DNA from: JALORV01 sp963702595
GTDB taxonomy: Bacteria; Pseudomonadota; Gammaproteobacteria; Burkholderiales; Burkholderiaceae_F
Direction: 5' to 3'
Length of the DNA stretch: 64,000 bases
Assembly: GCA_963702595.1 (NCBI GenBank)
Contig: CAVPDC010000021.1
Location: 50,504-114,503 of the forward strand
Shown in pieces: positions 39,927-48,740 of this stretch (within the stretch, counting starts at the first letter, position 1; every line of letters begins with the position of its first letter). A program made the position numbers and the translations under genes. The notes beneath the pieces were generated by a model. The model was not told where the DNA came from. It saw nothing but the letters and a program-made list of their open reading frames with translations, and did no database searches.

Positions 39927-42506
39927 ATGAACGTCATGACCCGCGCCAAGTCCGGCGCATCGATCGCAGCGACCTGCGTCACAACATTGCTCGCTGCCTG
40001 CGGCGGCTCCTCGTCATCGACTCCAGCACCGAATCCGACGCCGCCAGGCGGCAGTTCCGCCGCGCTCGTCTTCGCGCCCGCGGCGCCGCTCGCCATCAAG
40101 CAGGGCAGCATGCAGGAAGTGCTGCTGTCGCTCGAGAACGCGGACGCCGTCGTCGGCCAGCGGGTGCGAATTGCTACCACCGACCTGGCGATCGCCGACG
40201 TCTCGCCGGCCACGTGCACGCTGTCGGGCACCTCCCCGGCCTCAAAGCAGTGCCTGCTCAAGGTGAACGGCAAGGCGCTGGGCGCGGTTTCACTGACGGC
40301 CCAGGCGGACGGCATGCCCGAAGTCCGCCTGACCGGCAGCGTCGGCACAGCGGTCAATTACGGGACGCTTGCCGTCGCCAATGCGCCGGGTTCGTACGTC
40401 ACGACTTCACCTGTCAGTGCGGGGTTTGCCGCGACCGGCGCCGGGCCCTACACCCTCCCGCTGAAGGCCAAGCTCCTCGGCAGCTCGGGTGTCGATGCCG
40501 GGACCGGTGCGGTCATCACGTTCGCCAGTTCGACCGCCGGCGTGACGTTCAATCCGGCCCAGTGCAGCGTGACAACGACTTCGCCGGAGTGCAGCACGAC
40601 CGCGACGTTGCCTACCGCGGCCGGTGCGACGATCGTCGTCGGCGCGAGCGCTGCGCAGTACACCGCCTACAGCAGCATCACGGTCAACGCGGCGCCGGCC
40701 GTGGCGCCGGCGAACGGCACGATCAGCGTCAGCTCACAGCAAGGCAACAACGTTCCCAACGGCATGAAGGCGCCGCTGTTCGTCAACTGGAGCAACCCGA
40801 CGACGGCCGACACCGTCACTGTCACGCTGAACCTGCAGGGCAGCGGGATCTCGTTCTACAGCTACGCGCCGGGCAACAACACGACGCTGAACACGTCGCA
40901 GACGCAGACCTGCGTGCTGACATACACAGGCGGCTCGACGGGCAACGCGCTGAGCTGCGGCTTCGGCCTCGTGGGCCAGGCCACGACCGGCAGCGTCACC
41001 ATCAACGCCGCCGTCACTTCGACCGCGCATCAGACCTACAGCGTCGCGCCGATGGTGCTGGGCGCGGTCGCACCGGAGCCGACGCGGCGCGCCGTCACGT
41101 TCTCCAACAACTCGTCGCAGACGATCTACGTCGGCATCACCGGCGGAGCGGCGGCTGCCTGGACCAGCGCCACGACACCGGCCGTGCAGCCGGGCCTGGC
41201 CACCGCGAACCTTAAGCCGGGGGAAGGGTCGCAGTGCGGACCGTCGAACCCGCTCGCCGCCTGCCCGAGCGGCACCACCTGTATGCAGGGCGGTGCCTCG
41301 CCGAGCAGCACTGTCGCCAATACGCCGTACTACTGCTACTACGACCAGATCGCGCCGAGCAACGGCTACACGCTGGCCGCGAAGTCCACGACGACCACGA
41401 CTCTCGAGATCTCCGGCTCCAGCATGGCGCCCAACGGCGGCGGGGTGATCTGGTCCGGCAACTTCTACGCACGCACCGGCTGCGACCCGACCACGGGCCA
41501 GTGCGAGAACGCCACATGCAAGGGTTCGGCCGGAGGTCTCGTGTGCGGTCCTGGCACCGGACCTTCGCCAGGGACCAACACGCTGGCAGAGGTCACGTTC
41601 CAGGCGAACCCCGGTCCGGACTACTACGATGTTTCGATCATCAACGGCGCGAACTTCGCCACTGAGTTCGGGCCCAGCAGCGTCCCGGTGCCGGCTGCCG
41701 ATGCCTACACTTGCGGCGTGGCCGGTAGCCGGACCGCGCAGAACGGCGGCTTCCCCGGCAACGCGGAGGGACTGCCAGCGGCGCCGTGGACGATGACGCC
41801 AACCAGCGCCTCGTTCCCGCCAGGCGTCGCGACGACGGGCGACTCGTCGAGCTACTACCGGCTGGTCGCGGTCCAGACGAGCGCGAAGGCGCCGCAGACC
41901 TGCACGCAGGACATGAACTGCGACGACGGCGTCAACACGAAGTGTGGCTACGCGATGTCGGACGTCGTCACCGGCGCCAGCTTCACGTATGCGACCCGCA
42001 CCTGCGGCAAGCCGGTCGGGTGGCTCACGGTGGACGCGATCTGGGGCTTCAATCAGACCAGCAATAACGTGGCGCCGTTTGCGTTCGGCACGAAGTGGTC
42101 CAACGGCAAAGGCGGCATGGTCAGCGTCGGCGACCTGCAGCTCTGCATCAACGGGACCTACAGCGCTTACATCGCGAACGGCACGGCGAGTTCGTCGCCA
42201 GCCTTTCCGGTTCAGCCGCTGGCACTCGCTTGCGGCGGCGTAATGTGGGGCGCGACCGAGTCTCCGGGGCCGCTGCAGAATCCGACAGGCAATGCCGGGC
42301 TCAACCTCACGCGGCCGACGCAGCCGGTGCAGTCGGCCAACTCCAACTGGATCGATTACGTGCTGCCGACGATCTCCTGGCTCAAGCAGGCCTGCCCGAC
42401 CTGCTACACGTACCCGTTCGATGACATGTCGTCGACCTTCACGTGTTCGGACGCGACGCGCAACCCGAACACGAACTACAGCGTGACGTTCTCCGACCTG
42501 AACTGA
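39927..42506 (+). CDS. Large lipoprotein with a thaumatin-like C-terminal domain
   Basis: 859-residue exported lipoprotein. ATG 39927 starts a signal peptide with lipobox TTLLAACGGSSSSTPAPNP (Cys at residue 25). Two or three Ig-like beta domains follow (about residues 40-370). The rest (about residue 385 on) matches the thaumatin/PR-5 family: RAVTFSNNSSQTIYVGITGG, GGVIWSGNFYARTGCDPTTG, the Cys-rich GQCENATCKGSAGGLVCG, NTLAEVTFQANPGPDYYDVS and the typical end SWLKQACPTCYTYPFDDMSS with TFTCSD. Plant members bind or cleave beta-glucans and inhibit fungi. Bacterial ones are little studied. There are about 18 cysteines, in line with the disulfide-rich fold. The target is unknown. Confidence 0.8.
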   Translation: MNVMTRAKSGASIAATCVTTLLAACGGSSSSTPAPNPTPPGGSSAALVFAPAAPLAIKQGSMQEVLLSLENADAVVGQRVRIATTDLAIADVSPATCTLSGTSPASKQCLLKVNGKALGAVSLTAQADGMPEVRLTGSVGTAVNYGTLAVANAPGSYVTTSPVSAGFAATGAGPYTLPLKAKLLGSSGVDAGTGAVITFASSTAGVTFNPAQCSVTTTSPECSTTATLPTAAGATIVVGASAAQYTAYSSITVNAAPAVAPANGTISVSSQQGNNVPNGMKAPLFVNWSNPTTADTVTVTLNLQGSGISFYSYAPGNNTTLNTSQTQTCVLTYTGGSTGNALSCGFGLVGQATTGSVTINAAVTSTAHQTYSVAPMVLGAVAPEPTRRAVTFSNNSSQTIYVGITGGAAAAWTSATTPAVQPGLATANLKPGEGSQCGPSNPLAACPSGTTCMQGGASPSSTVANTPYYCYYDQIAPSNGYTLAAKSTTTTTLEISGSSMAPNGGGVIWSGNFYARTGCDPTTGQCENATCKGSAGGLVCGPGTGPSPGTNTLAEVTFQANPGPDYYDVSIINGANFATEFGPSSVPVPAADAYTCGVAGSRTAQNGGFPGNAEGLPAAPWTMTPTSASFPPGVATTGDSSSYYRLVAVQTSAKAPQTCTQDMNCDDGVNTKCGYAMSDVVTGASFTYATRTCGKPVGWLTVDAIWGFNQTSNNVAPFAFGTKWSNGKGGMVSVGDLQLCINGTYSAYIANGTASSSPAFPVQPLALACGGVMWGATESPGPLQNPTGNAGLNLTRPTQPVQSANSNWIDYVLPTISWLKQACPTCYTYPFDDMSSTFTCSDATRNPNTNYSVTFSDLN

Positions 42507-42538
42507 GGGGGCCAAGCGCACACCTGTGACCGGCCCAA

Positions 42539-42566
42539 TCGCGCGCCGCGCGCACGCGGCGCGCGA
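42539..42566. terminator. Bidirectional hairpin between convergent genes
   Basis: TCGCGCGCCGCG (42539-42550) and CGCGGCGCGCGA (42555-42566) are perfect reverse complements around a CGCA loop, giving a 12-bp GC stem. It lies 32 bases after the thaumatin-like gene and 6 bases after the convergent trpB-like gene, so it can end transcripts from both sides. No T-tract is present on either strand. Confidence 0.6.
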
Positions 42567-42572
42567 CAAAGC

Positions 42573-43943
42573 TCAGGCCGGCTCGGGCACGCTCGGCAGC
42601 CCGGCCAGCGCCATCGCCAGCTCCTTCTCGTCGTAGCTCTCGTCGGTGAGCTCGCCGGCGAAGTACTTCTGGTAGGCGCTCATGTCGAAGTGGCCGTGGC
42701 CGCAGAGGTTGAAGAGGATCGTCTCGCTGTGGCCCTCGCGCTGGCAGCGCAGCGCTTCTTCGATCGCGCCCTTGACCGCGTGGTTGGCCTCCGGCGCCGG
42801 CACGATGCCTTCGGCGCGCGCGAACAGCACGCCGGCCGCGAAACACTCGTTCTGCGTGTAAGCCGTTGCCTCGATGTGGCCGAGCTGCCTGAGGTGCGAC
42901 ACCAGCGGCGCCATGCCGTGGTAGCGCAGCCCGCCGGCGTGAAAGCCGGGCGGCGTGAAGGTCGAACCGAGCGTATGCATCTTGGTGAGCGGCGTCATAT
43001 GGCCGGTGTCGCCGAAGTCGTAGGCGTAGCGGCCGCGCGTCAGCGAAGGGCACGCTGCCGGCTCCACGGCGACGATGCGCGGGCTCTTGCCACCGCGCAG
43101 GCCGTGGCCGATGTACGGAAATGCGATCCCGGCGAAATTCGAGCCGCCGCCAGTGCAGCCCACGACCACGTCGGGCCACTCGTTTGCCATCTGCATCTGC
43201 TCGATAGACTCGAGCCCGATGACCGTCTGGTGCATCAGCACGTGGTTGAGCACCGAGCCCAGCGCGTACTTGGTGTCCTCGCGCTGCGCGGCGAGTTCCA
43301 CGGCTTCCGAAATGGCGATGCCGAGGCTGCCCGGGTGATCGGGCCGCTCGGCCAGCACGCGGCGGCCGTATTCCGTTTCGTTCGAGGGCGAGGGCAGGCA
43401 GCGTGCGCCGTAGGTTTCCATGACCGCGCGGCGGTACGGCTTCTGGTCGTACGAGACGCGCACCTGGAAGATCAGCACCTCGATGCCGAACAGGGAGCCG
43501 GCGAACGCGAGGGACGTACCCCACTGGCCCGCGCCAGTTTCGGTCGTGAGCCGCTTGATGCCACACGCCCAGTTGTAGAACGCCTGCGGCACGGCGGTAT
43601 TCGGCTTGTGGCTGCCGGCCGGGCTCACGCCCTCGTACTTGTAGAAGATCTTGGCTGGCGTGCCGAGTGCCTTTTCAAGGCGATGCGCGCGATACAGCGG
43701 CGCGGGCCGCCAGAGGCGATAGATCTCGCGCACCTGCTGCGGGATCTCGATCTCGCGCTCGGTGCTCACTTCCTGCAGGATCAGGTCCATCGGGAACAGC
43801 GGCGCGAGGTCGTCCGGCCCGATCGGCTGCAGCGTGCCCGGATGCAGCACCGGCGGCAGCGCCTTGGGCAGGTCGGCCTGGATGTTGTACCAGGACCGCG
43901 GCATGCGGGACTCGTCGAGGACGTACTTGGTGGGGGTGCTCAT
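42573..43943 (-). CDS. trpB: Tryptophan synthase beta-like protein (TrpB2 type)
   Basis: 456-residue pyridoxal-phosphate enzyme of the TrpB2 group, longer than classical TrpB and usually not next to trpA; here no other trp gene is near. The PLP lysine is in KYEGVSPAGSHKPNTAVPQ, the phosphate loop is GCTGGGSNFAGIAFPYIGHG, and the substrate loop TTETGAGQWGTSLAFAGSLF is intact. The C-terminus ends NLCGHGHFDMSAYQKYF. It makes tryptophan from indole and serine and may salvage indole without the alpha subunit. The start MSTPTKYVLDESRMPRSWYN is the family's normal beginning. It is single-gene and convergent with the lipoprotein gene. Confidence 0.93.
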   Translation of the reverse strand: MSTPTKYVLDESRMPRSWYNIQADLPKALPPVLHPGTLQPIGPDDLAPLFPMDLILQEVSTEREIEIPQQVREIYRLWRPAPLYRAHRLEKALGTPAKIFYKYEGVSPAGSHKPNTAVPQAFYNWACGIKRLTTETGAGQWGTSLAFAGSLFGIEVLIFQVRVSYDQKPYRRAVMETYGARCLPSPSNETEYGRRVLAERPDHPGSLGIAISEAVELAAQREDTKYALGSVLNHVLMHQTVIGLESIEQMQMANEWPDVVVGCTGGGSNFAGIAFPYIGHGLRGGKSPRIVAVEPAACPSLTRGRYAYDFGDTGHMTPLTKMHTLGSTFTPPGFHAGGLRYHGMAPLVSHLRQLGHIEATAYTQNECFAAGVLFARAEGIVPAPEANHAVKGAIEEALRCQREGHSETILFNLCGHGHFDMSAYQKYFAGELTDESYDEKELAMALAGLPSVPEPA

Positions 43944-44029
43944 GGCGCGCCTCTGCTGTCTTCAACGAGGCAATTATCGGACAGGTTGAACACCCTCGCG
44001 GGATGCTGACGTGCTTGGCGCGCGCGCCC

Positions 44030-44599
44030 TTACCTGCCCACGCCTTGGCTGCACCATTGCTGCTTGCAGGGGATGCCGTCGCTGTTTCCGTCCAACTTCA
44101 CGCCCGGGCAGTTCGCAAGAAAGTACTTGGCTTCCTCGCAGGATGTCATCTGCGGGCAGAGGGTCCGGCCGTCGCAGCGGAAGGCCTGGGTGGGTGGCGC
44201 TGACTGCAGCGCCGGAGTGGCGGGTGCGCTGTCAGTCACGGCAGGCCGTGACTTGCCGCCCAAGTAGTTGGAGTACGCGTAGACACCCGCCAGGATGAGC
44301 GCGGCAGCGACGACCACGCCGGCCCAGGAAGGTCGAGCGCCCTGGCCAGTGTGGCGAGGTTCAGGCGTGTGAGTCGTGCGCAGCTGCTTGCGCCCCGCCC
44401 TCTGCACATTGACCGCGCGGCGCTTGCCGTCGTCCCCGGGTTCGACCTCGAACGACAGAACCTCCCCAATCCTGGGGCGCCGTCCATCGGCCTGAAAGGC
44501 AGAGACGTGGACGAAGACGGGGTCGCCGCCCCGAAGCGGGGTGATAAACCCGAAGCCGCGGTCGTCATTCCACTCTTCCAGTTTCCCTTCAAATCGCAT
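44030..44599 (-). CDS. Cold-shock domain / membrane helix / excalibur calcium-binding domain fusion
   Basis: 189-residue fusion. Residues 1-65 form a cold-shock domain (RFEGKLEEWNDDRGFGFITP, then VFVHVSAFQADG), a single-stranded nucleic acid binder. After a basic stretch a single membrane helix (SWAGVVVAAALILAGVYAYS, about residues 90-112) follows. The end is an excalibur domain with paired cysteines and a calcium-loop-like DGNSDGIPC (FRCDGRTLCPQMTSCEEA onward). If the helix spans the membrane, the RNA-binding part is cytosolic and the calcium-binding part periplasmic. ATG 44599 gives the usual cold-shock start; a GTG at 44629 would add ten residues. This design is known in proteobacteria; its role is not established. 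Confidence 0.82.
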   Translation of the reverse strand: MRFEGKLEEWNDDRGFGFITPLRGGDPVFVHVSAFQADGRRPRIGEVLSFEVEPGDDGKRRAVNVQRAGRKQLRTTHTPEPRHTGQGARPSWAGVVVAAALILAGVYAYSNYLGGKSRPAVTDSAPATPALQSAPPTQAFRCDGRTLCPQMTSCEEAKYFLANCPGVKLDGNSDGIPCKQQWCSQGVGR

Positions 44600-44761
44600 T
44601 GAGCACAGTTTCGGTTGCGCAAGGTTCACACTGCACCGGGGATCATGCCAGCGCTCGGGTTGGTATGAAACCTGAATGAAGTGTCACGGCGGCCTCACTC
44701 AGCCGGGTGAGTGACGGCGCGGCCCGCGGCGCGCACCATGCGCGGACACGGAAGGGGCGCC

Positions 44762-46129
44762 ATGAAGACGGGACGACCGGCACTTGAAAGCGAAACGGAC
44801 GTTGAAATCGTCGCCGACAACGTGCGGGCGGTGGAGGCGATCTATTTCGCCTACATGCTCGAACAGATGGGCGCCTTTCGGGTGCTGGAGCGGATTGCGG
44901 AGCTCTTCAGGCAGGGCTTGCTGCCGTTCGGGCAGGGTCGGCTTGCCGAGGCCTTGTTCCACGTCGCACGGCCGGGCGAGCGGATGCCGGCGCGGGATCG
45001 CGCGGCGTTCTATACGCAAGTACTGGGCGTGGTCGGCGGGCAGGGTGGCGGCGAGCCGAACCGCGAATTCCTGTCGCTTTGGCTGCGCTTTCTGGTAGCG
45101 GTCTCTATGGTCGGGCGCCAGCACGGCACGGCCGGACTCGTCGCGCCGGTGGCACAGGCCAACGTCAATGTGCGTGCGGCGGCGAGCGCGCTGGCAGCCA
45201 ACGTCTCCGCGCACGGCGGTGGGGTCGTGCAGTTCGCCGCGCATGAGCTGGCGCTGCAGGTGCAGCAGTTGATCGAACTGCTGAACGACCGCGAGTTGCG
45301 GGCGGCCTTCGGCGCGCACGACATGTGGCAGGTGATTGAACAGGTCAACCAGAACCATCTCGGCGGTGCACGCAACGTCGCGCGCTACCGGGCGCAAGCC
45401 GAGGCGGGTCGCCAGGTGTTTCACTGGCTGGCCGCGCTTGCAGACAATATTGGCCCGGGGGCACAGGTCGGATCGGACGGTTCGCCCGACGCTGCCGAGT
45501 TGATTCAAGCGGTGGAGCAGTGGCTTGCCGCGAGTGGCATGGGGGATCCGTCGCTCGAACCGGCGGCGCAGCCCTTGAAGGCGCTAGCCATGACGTGCGG
45601 GCCAAGTGTCCTGCCGGTCGTTGCACGGGATCTGCTCGCGGCGCTCGGGTTGTCCGTCGCGTCGGGTGGCGCCGGTCCCGCCAGCGGCAGTAACGCGTCG
45701 AAACCCCTGTGCGACGTCGTGGCGCTGCTCCAGGGTGCGCGCGGCACCGGCAAGACGCTCGCCGCGCATGTGCTGGCGCACGCGCTGGCGCTTGACGTGC
45801 TGCGCGTGGACCTGGCGCAGGTCGTGAGCAAGTACCTCGGCGAAACCGAGCAGCACCTGGACGCGATCTTCGAACGCGCCGAGCAGGCGGGCGCGATTCT
45901 CTTCCTGGACGAGGCCGATCTGCTGTTCGGCAAGCGCAGCGACGTCAAGGACGCGCATGACCGCTACGCGAATGCCGCGGTCAACTATCTGTTGCAGCGG
46001 ATTGCGCGCTACGAAGGCCCGTTGGTGCTGGCCACGAACCTCAGCGGTGATGTCGACGCCGCCTTCACCCCGGAGGAGTGGCGGCGGCGCGTCTGGCGCG
46101 TCGTGCCGTTTCCGCGGCCGCGCGGTTAA
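44762..46129 (+). CDS. AAA ATPase of the contractile-injection-system type, C-terminally short
   Basis: 455-residue protein. The N-terminal 280 residues are an unrecognised helical domain (VRAVEAIYFAYMLEQMGAFR, GEPNREFLSLWLRFLVAVSM). The C-terminal AAA domain has Walker A LLQGARGTGKTLAAHVLAHA, the RVDLAQVVSKYLGETEQHLD region, Walker B AGAILFLDEADLLFGKRSDV and KDAHDRYANAAVNYLLQRIA. This wording is typical of ATPases encoded with extracellular contractile injection systems (tailocin-like). It stops at VVPFPRPRG, where relatives continue for about 60-80 more residues (the lid domain), so the end is missing. No tail or sheath genes are in the window. The ATG has GGAAGGGG upstream. It is tail-to-tail with the next gene by four bases. 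Confidence 0.75.
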   Translation: MKTGRPALESETDVEIVADNVRAVEAIYFAYMLEQMGAFRVLERIAELFRQGLLPFGQGRLAEALFHVARPGERMPARDRAAFYTQVLGVVGGQGGGEPNREFLSLWLRFLVAVSMVGRQHGTAGLVAPVAQANVNVRAAASALAANVSAHGGGVVQFAAHELALQVQQLIELLNDRELRAAFGAHDMWQVIEQVNQNHLGGARNVARYRAQAEAGRQVFHWLAALADNIGPGAQVGSDGSPDAAELIQAVEQWLAASGMGDPSLEPAAQPLKALAMTCGPSVLPVVARDLLAALGLSVASGGAGPASGSNASKPLCDVVALLQGARGTGKTLAAHVLAHALALDVLRVDLAQVVSKYLGETEQHLDAIFERAEQAGAILFLDEADLLFGKRSDVKDAHDRYANAAVNYLLQRIARYEGPLVLATNLSGDVDAAFTPEEWRRRVWRVVPFPRPRG

Positions 46130-47085
46130 GGAGCGGCCCGGGCACGCGCCGCGCGGTACTCCGCTTCGAGCCGGTCAACGATCACGCTTGCCTTTGGCGC
46201 ATCGCTCATCTGCCCCACGCCCTGTCCTGCGCCCCAGATGTCGCGCCAGGCCTTTGCCTTTGCGCTGCCGGTGCCGAAGTCCATCTTGCTCTTATCGCCC
46301 TCAGGCAGGTTGTCGGGATCCATGCCCGCGTTGACGACGCTGCCCTTCAGGTAGTTGCCGTGCACGCCGGTAAACAGGCTGGTGTAGACGATGTCTTCGG
46401 CACGGCTGTCGATGATCATCTGCTTGTAGGCCCCCGGCGCATTGGCCTCTTCGCTCGCGATGAAGCGCGTTCCGATATAGGCGAGGTCGGCGCCGAGCGC
46501 CTGCGCGGCGAGGATTGCGCCGCCGCTGGCAATGCTGCCGGAAAGGATGATCGTGCCGTCGTAGAAGGCGCGCACTTCGGGCGCCAGAGCAAACGGAGAC
46601 AGCCGCCCCGCGTGGCCGCCGGCGCCGGTGCAGACGAGGATGAGTCCATCCACTCCGGCTTGCAACGCGCGCTGGGCGTGCTTGATCGTCGTGACGTCAT
46701 GGAACACGAGACCGCCGTAACTGTGCGCAGCCTCAACCACGGCGTCAGGCGCGCGCAGGCTGGTGATCATCATCGGCACGCGGTGCTTCACGCACAGGTC
46801 GAGATCGTGCTGCAGTCTCGCGTTGCTCGAGTGCACGATCTGGTTGACGGCGTAGGGTGCGACTTTCGCGTCCGGGTTCTGTTCCTTGAAGACCCCCAGT
46901 TCCGTGCTGATGCGCTCGAGCCATGTCTCGAGCAGCGATTCAGGCCGGGCGTTCAGCGCAGGGAAGCTGCCGACGATGCCGGCCTTGCACTGCGCCAGCA
47001 CGAGTTCGGGTCCGCTGACGATGAACATCGGCGCGCCGATGACTGGCAGGCGCAGACAGTCGCGCAGCAACAGTGGCAAGGACAT
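46126..47085 (-). CDS. Nitronate monooxygenase (NMO family)
   Basis: 319-residue TIM-barrel FMN enzyme that oxidises alkyl nitronates such as propionate-3-nitronate. ATG 47085 follows GGAGAGGG and begins SLPLLLRDCLRLPVIGAPMF, the class standard; the frame is open far upstream but without a start site. Landmarks are ILVCTGAGGHAGRLSPFALA (the catalytic His in GGHAG), TIILSGSIASGGAILAAQAL and ADLAYIGTRFIASEEANAP. The C-terminus carries the usual GSAKAKAWRDIWGAGQGVG. Cytosolic. It is convergent with the AAA ATPase gene, with a four-base overlap. Confidence 0.9.
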   Translation of the reverse strand: MSLPLLLRDCLRLPVIGAPMFIVSGPELVLAQCKAGIVGSFPALNARPESLLETWLERISTELGVFKEQNPDAKVAPYAVNQIVHSSNARLQHDLDLCVKHRVPMMITSLRAPDAVVEAAHSYGGLVFHDVTTIKHAQRALQAGVDGLILVCTGAGGHAGRLSPFALAPEVRAFYDGTIILSGSIASGGAILAAQALGADLAYIGTRFIASEEANAPGAYKQMIIDSRAEDIVYTSLFTGVHGNYLKGSVVNAGMDPDNLPEGDKSKMDFGTGSAKAKAWRDIWGAGQGVGQMSDAPKASVIVDRLEAEYRAARARAAP

Positions 47086-47377
47086 CGATTCCCTCTCCTG
47101 TGGGTGCTTCGACGGTTCGTCAGCCGCCGCGAGATGGCGCGAGCATAGCCGTGAGGCGTGTGATCCTCGGCGCCGTTGTGCGCTGCGACGAGCGCTGCGT
47201 GCGCCGCGCTGCAGCGACCGCATCGTGAATCGACCTTTCGCGATCGCATATTGGGGATGCGCAGTCGCTGCTCCGTAGTTAGCCTTTGCTCTGCCGTCAT
47301 CAGCACGCAGCACTGCGACCCCATCCTTCCGCAGGACGCCGGGCAGGGGCCGAGGCAACGGAGCAGGACAACGCTGC

Positions 47378-47815
47378 ATGAGCTCTGAACTTCATGCCTT
47401 TCATGCCGAACTGATCGCCCGCGACGACGAGGCGCTCTGGAACTGGCCGCGCCGTTCTGCCGCCGTTATGGCCGAGACGCTCGCGCAGATGTGCGAGCAA
47501 CTGGCCGAATTGCTCCGTTACGAGCGCGAGGCCGGGTCCGGCAACGGCGCCTTCGGCGTCGATCCGATCGAGCGTGCCAAGCTCAACTACATGTACGGCA
47601 GCACGCTGCTGACGCTCGCCGAACGCGAGAAGCCCGCATTGCTGCCGCACGCCGTCGAGCGACTCGGCGACGCGCTCTCCCTTGCGCGCCGTCACGTGCC
47701 GGAGCGGGTCGTGGCAATCAAGTCGCAGCTTTATCGCGCCGAGCACTCGCTTGCGATGCTGAAGAACTCAACCGCGCCGGAAGAAGTGACGTCGCGCGCG
47801 AGGGAAGCGGCCTAG
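47378..47815 (+). CDS. Hypothetical helical protein
   Basis: 145-residue, all-helical cytosolic protein that I do not recognise. Features are an acidic/aromatic lead (HAFHAELIARDDEALWNWPR), a long helix ETLAQMCEQLAELLRYEREA, then YMYGSTLLTLAEREKPALLP and a C-terminal pair of helices rich in Ala, Arg and Leu. No signal peptide, membrane span, cysteine or nucleotide motif. ATG 47378 is preceded by weak purines. It ends at 47815, tail-to-tail with the RNase Z-like relic. Its coding nature is supported by length, codon-position GC pattern and normal composition rather than by homology. Confidence 0.6.
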   Translation: MSSELHAFHAELIARDDEALWNWPRRSAAVMAETLAQMCEQLAELLRYEREAGSGNGAFGVDPIERAKLNYMYGSTLLTLAEREKPALLPHAVERLGDALSLARRHVPERVVAIKSQLYRAEHSLAMLKNSTAPEEVTSRAREAA

Positions 47816-48060
47816 CGGATCGCCGGGAGTGAAGCGCGGCTAATCAGCCGCGGCCGGCATGGGCGCTCCGGCGCCGTGCCGGTCCGCACATGCGTGTGGC
47901 TGACAAGAATGTCTGCGATCCGCAGCAGCTTGCGCGGAGGCTGGTCGGACACATCCCCAAAGTCGAACAGCAGCGCGCGCTGCTCGCCGCAGAAATCGAC
48001 ATACACGCCGGGATCGCCGAAGGCGTCTTTGACCAGCCGCGGCTCGAAGAGAGGACGCAT
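47812..48060 (-). pseudogene. N-terminal stub of an RNase Z-like metallo-hydrolase gene
   Basis: The first 57 codons (48060 down to 47890) encode MRPLFEPRLVKDAFGDPGVY, FCGEQRALLFDFGDVSDQPP and LRIADILVSHTH. That is the typical start of RNase Z/ElaC-like metallo-beta-lactamase-fold hydrolases up to the first HxH of the zinc site. The next residues should be MDHF but are VRTGTAPERPCRPR, and the frame ends at 47812. About 80 percent of the gene, including the rest of the zinc ligands, is gone, so it cannot be active. A deletion joined it to other DNA. Confidence 0.7.
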
Positions 48061-48164
48061 ACTTCTGCTCTAGAGCGGGCGCCCGGTCTAATGGCATTGC
48101 CTTCCGTCAATACCGGGTCGGAAACGCGGGCCACAGTGAACAAAGTAATTCAGGCGCAACGGTA

Positions 48165-48215
48165 GCCTGCCGGAGTGCCGGTACGCGCTGCGTCGGTCAG
48201 AGCCGGCTGGCAGGC
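48165..48215 (+). promoter_or_regulatory. Shared 5' leader hairpin, copy 1 (before cytochrome c)
   Basis: GCCTGCC (48165-48171) pairs perfectly with GGCAGGC (48209-48215) across a 37-base loop holding TGCGTCG (48189-48195). The second arm ends nine bases before the AGGAG ribosome site and 19 before the ATG at 48235. The same arms and loop word recur before the paralogous cytochrome genes at 51503 and, weaker, at 53607. It could be a regulatory RNA element or simply part of the duplicated unit. Confidence 0.5.
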
Positions 48216-48234
48216 ATTCGATTAAGGAGATCGT

Positions 48235-48654
48235 ATGTCCGCCAGAACACTCGCCGTCCTCGTCGCCGGGGCTTTTGGGTTGGCATCGGCCGCGCTGGCC
48301 GCGGACCCGCCGAAAGCCTCTTTCGGCAAGGATCAGTTCAACGCGCGCTGCGCGTCGTGTCACGGCGTCAGCGGCAAAGGCAATGGAATTGTCGCCAAGC
48401 AGATCGGTACGACCGTGCCCGACCTCACTACGTATGCCAAGCGCAACGGCGGGAAATTCCCGGTCGAACTCGCGTGGATGAAGATCGACGGCCGGCCCGT
48501 GAGTTTCGACACCGAGCGCAACATGCCGGTGTGGGGGCGTGACTTCCGTCACGAAGCCATCGCCAACGTCGACGCAAAGGCCAAGCCCGAGAGCTACGTG
48601 GCCGCCGAGATCGCCGCCATCGTCGAGTACATGAAGACGATGCAGGTGAAGTAA
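48235..48654 (+). CDS. Class I cytochrome c, paralog 1
   Basis: 139-residue periplasmic cytochrome c. The signal peptide ends at ALAAD (about residue 22). One haem site RCASCHGVSGKGNG (CxxCH), then VPDLTTYAKRNGGKFPVELA and the likely axial methionine in RNMPVWGRDFRHEA. The C-terminal helix is ESYVAAEIAAIVEYMKTMQV. It has two paralogs at 51503 and 53607, all on the plus strand with conserved leaders. They would shuttle electrons in the periplasm; the oxidase or dehydrogenase partner is not in the window. This copy and the third are the most alike. Confidence 0.92.
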   Translation: MSARTLAVLVAGAFGLASAALAADPPKASFGKDQFNARCASCHGVSGKGNGIVAKQIGTTVPDLTTYAKRNGGKFPVELAWMKIDGRPVSFDTERNMPVWGRDFRHEAIANVDAKAKPESYVAAEIAAIVEYMKTMQVK

Positions 48655-48740
48655 GCGGAGATCCCGGCGTGCGGCGCCGGGCACCGTTTGGACCGCGCGG
48701 CGCGGGGATCGGGGTCCGGCCCCGACCCAGGAGTGAAGAC

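Noticed and set aside
40734..42569. A 611-codon minus-strand frame opposite the thaumatin-like lipoprotein gene
   Set aside because: Arg/Ala/His-rich antisense reading with no domain; the plus strand has a lipobox and thaumatin motifs.
48208..48216. TGGCAGGCA before the cytochromes as a sigma-54 promoter (GG...GC)
   Set aside because: No GC element occurs 10 bases after the GG in any of the three copies, and it lies too near the ribosome site; the paired-arm explanation fits better.
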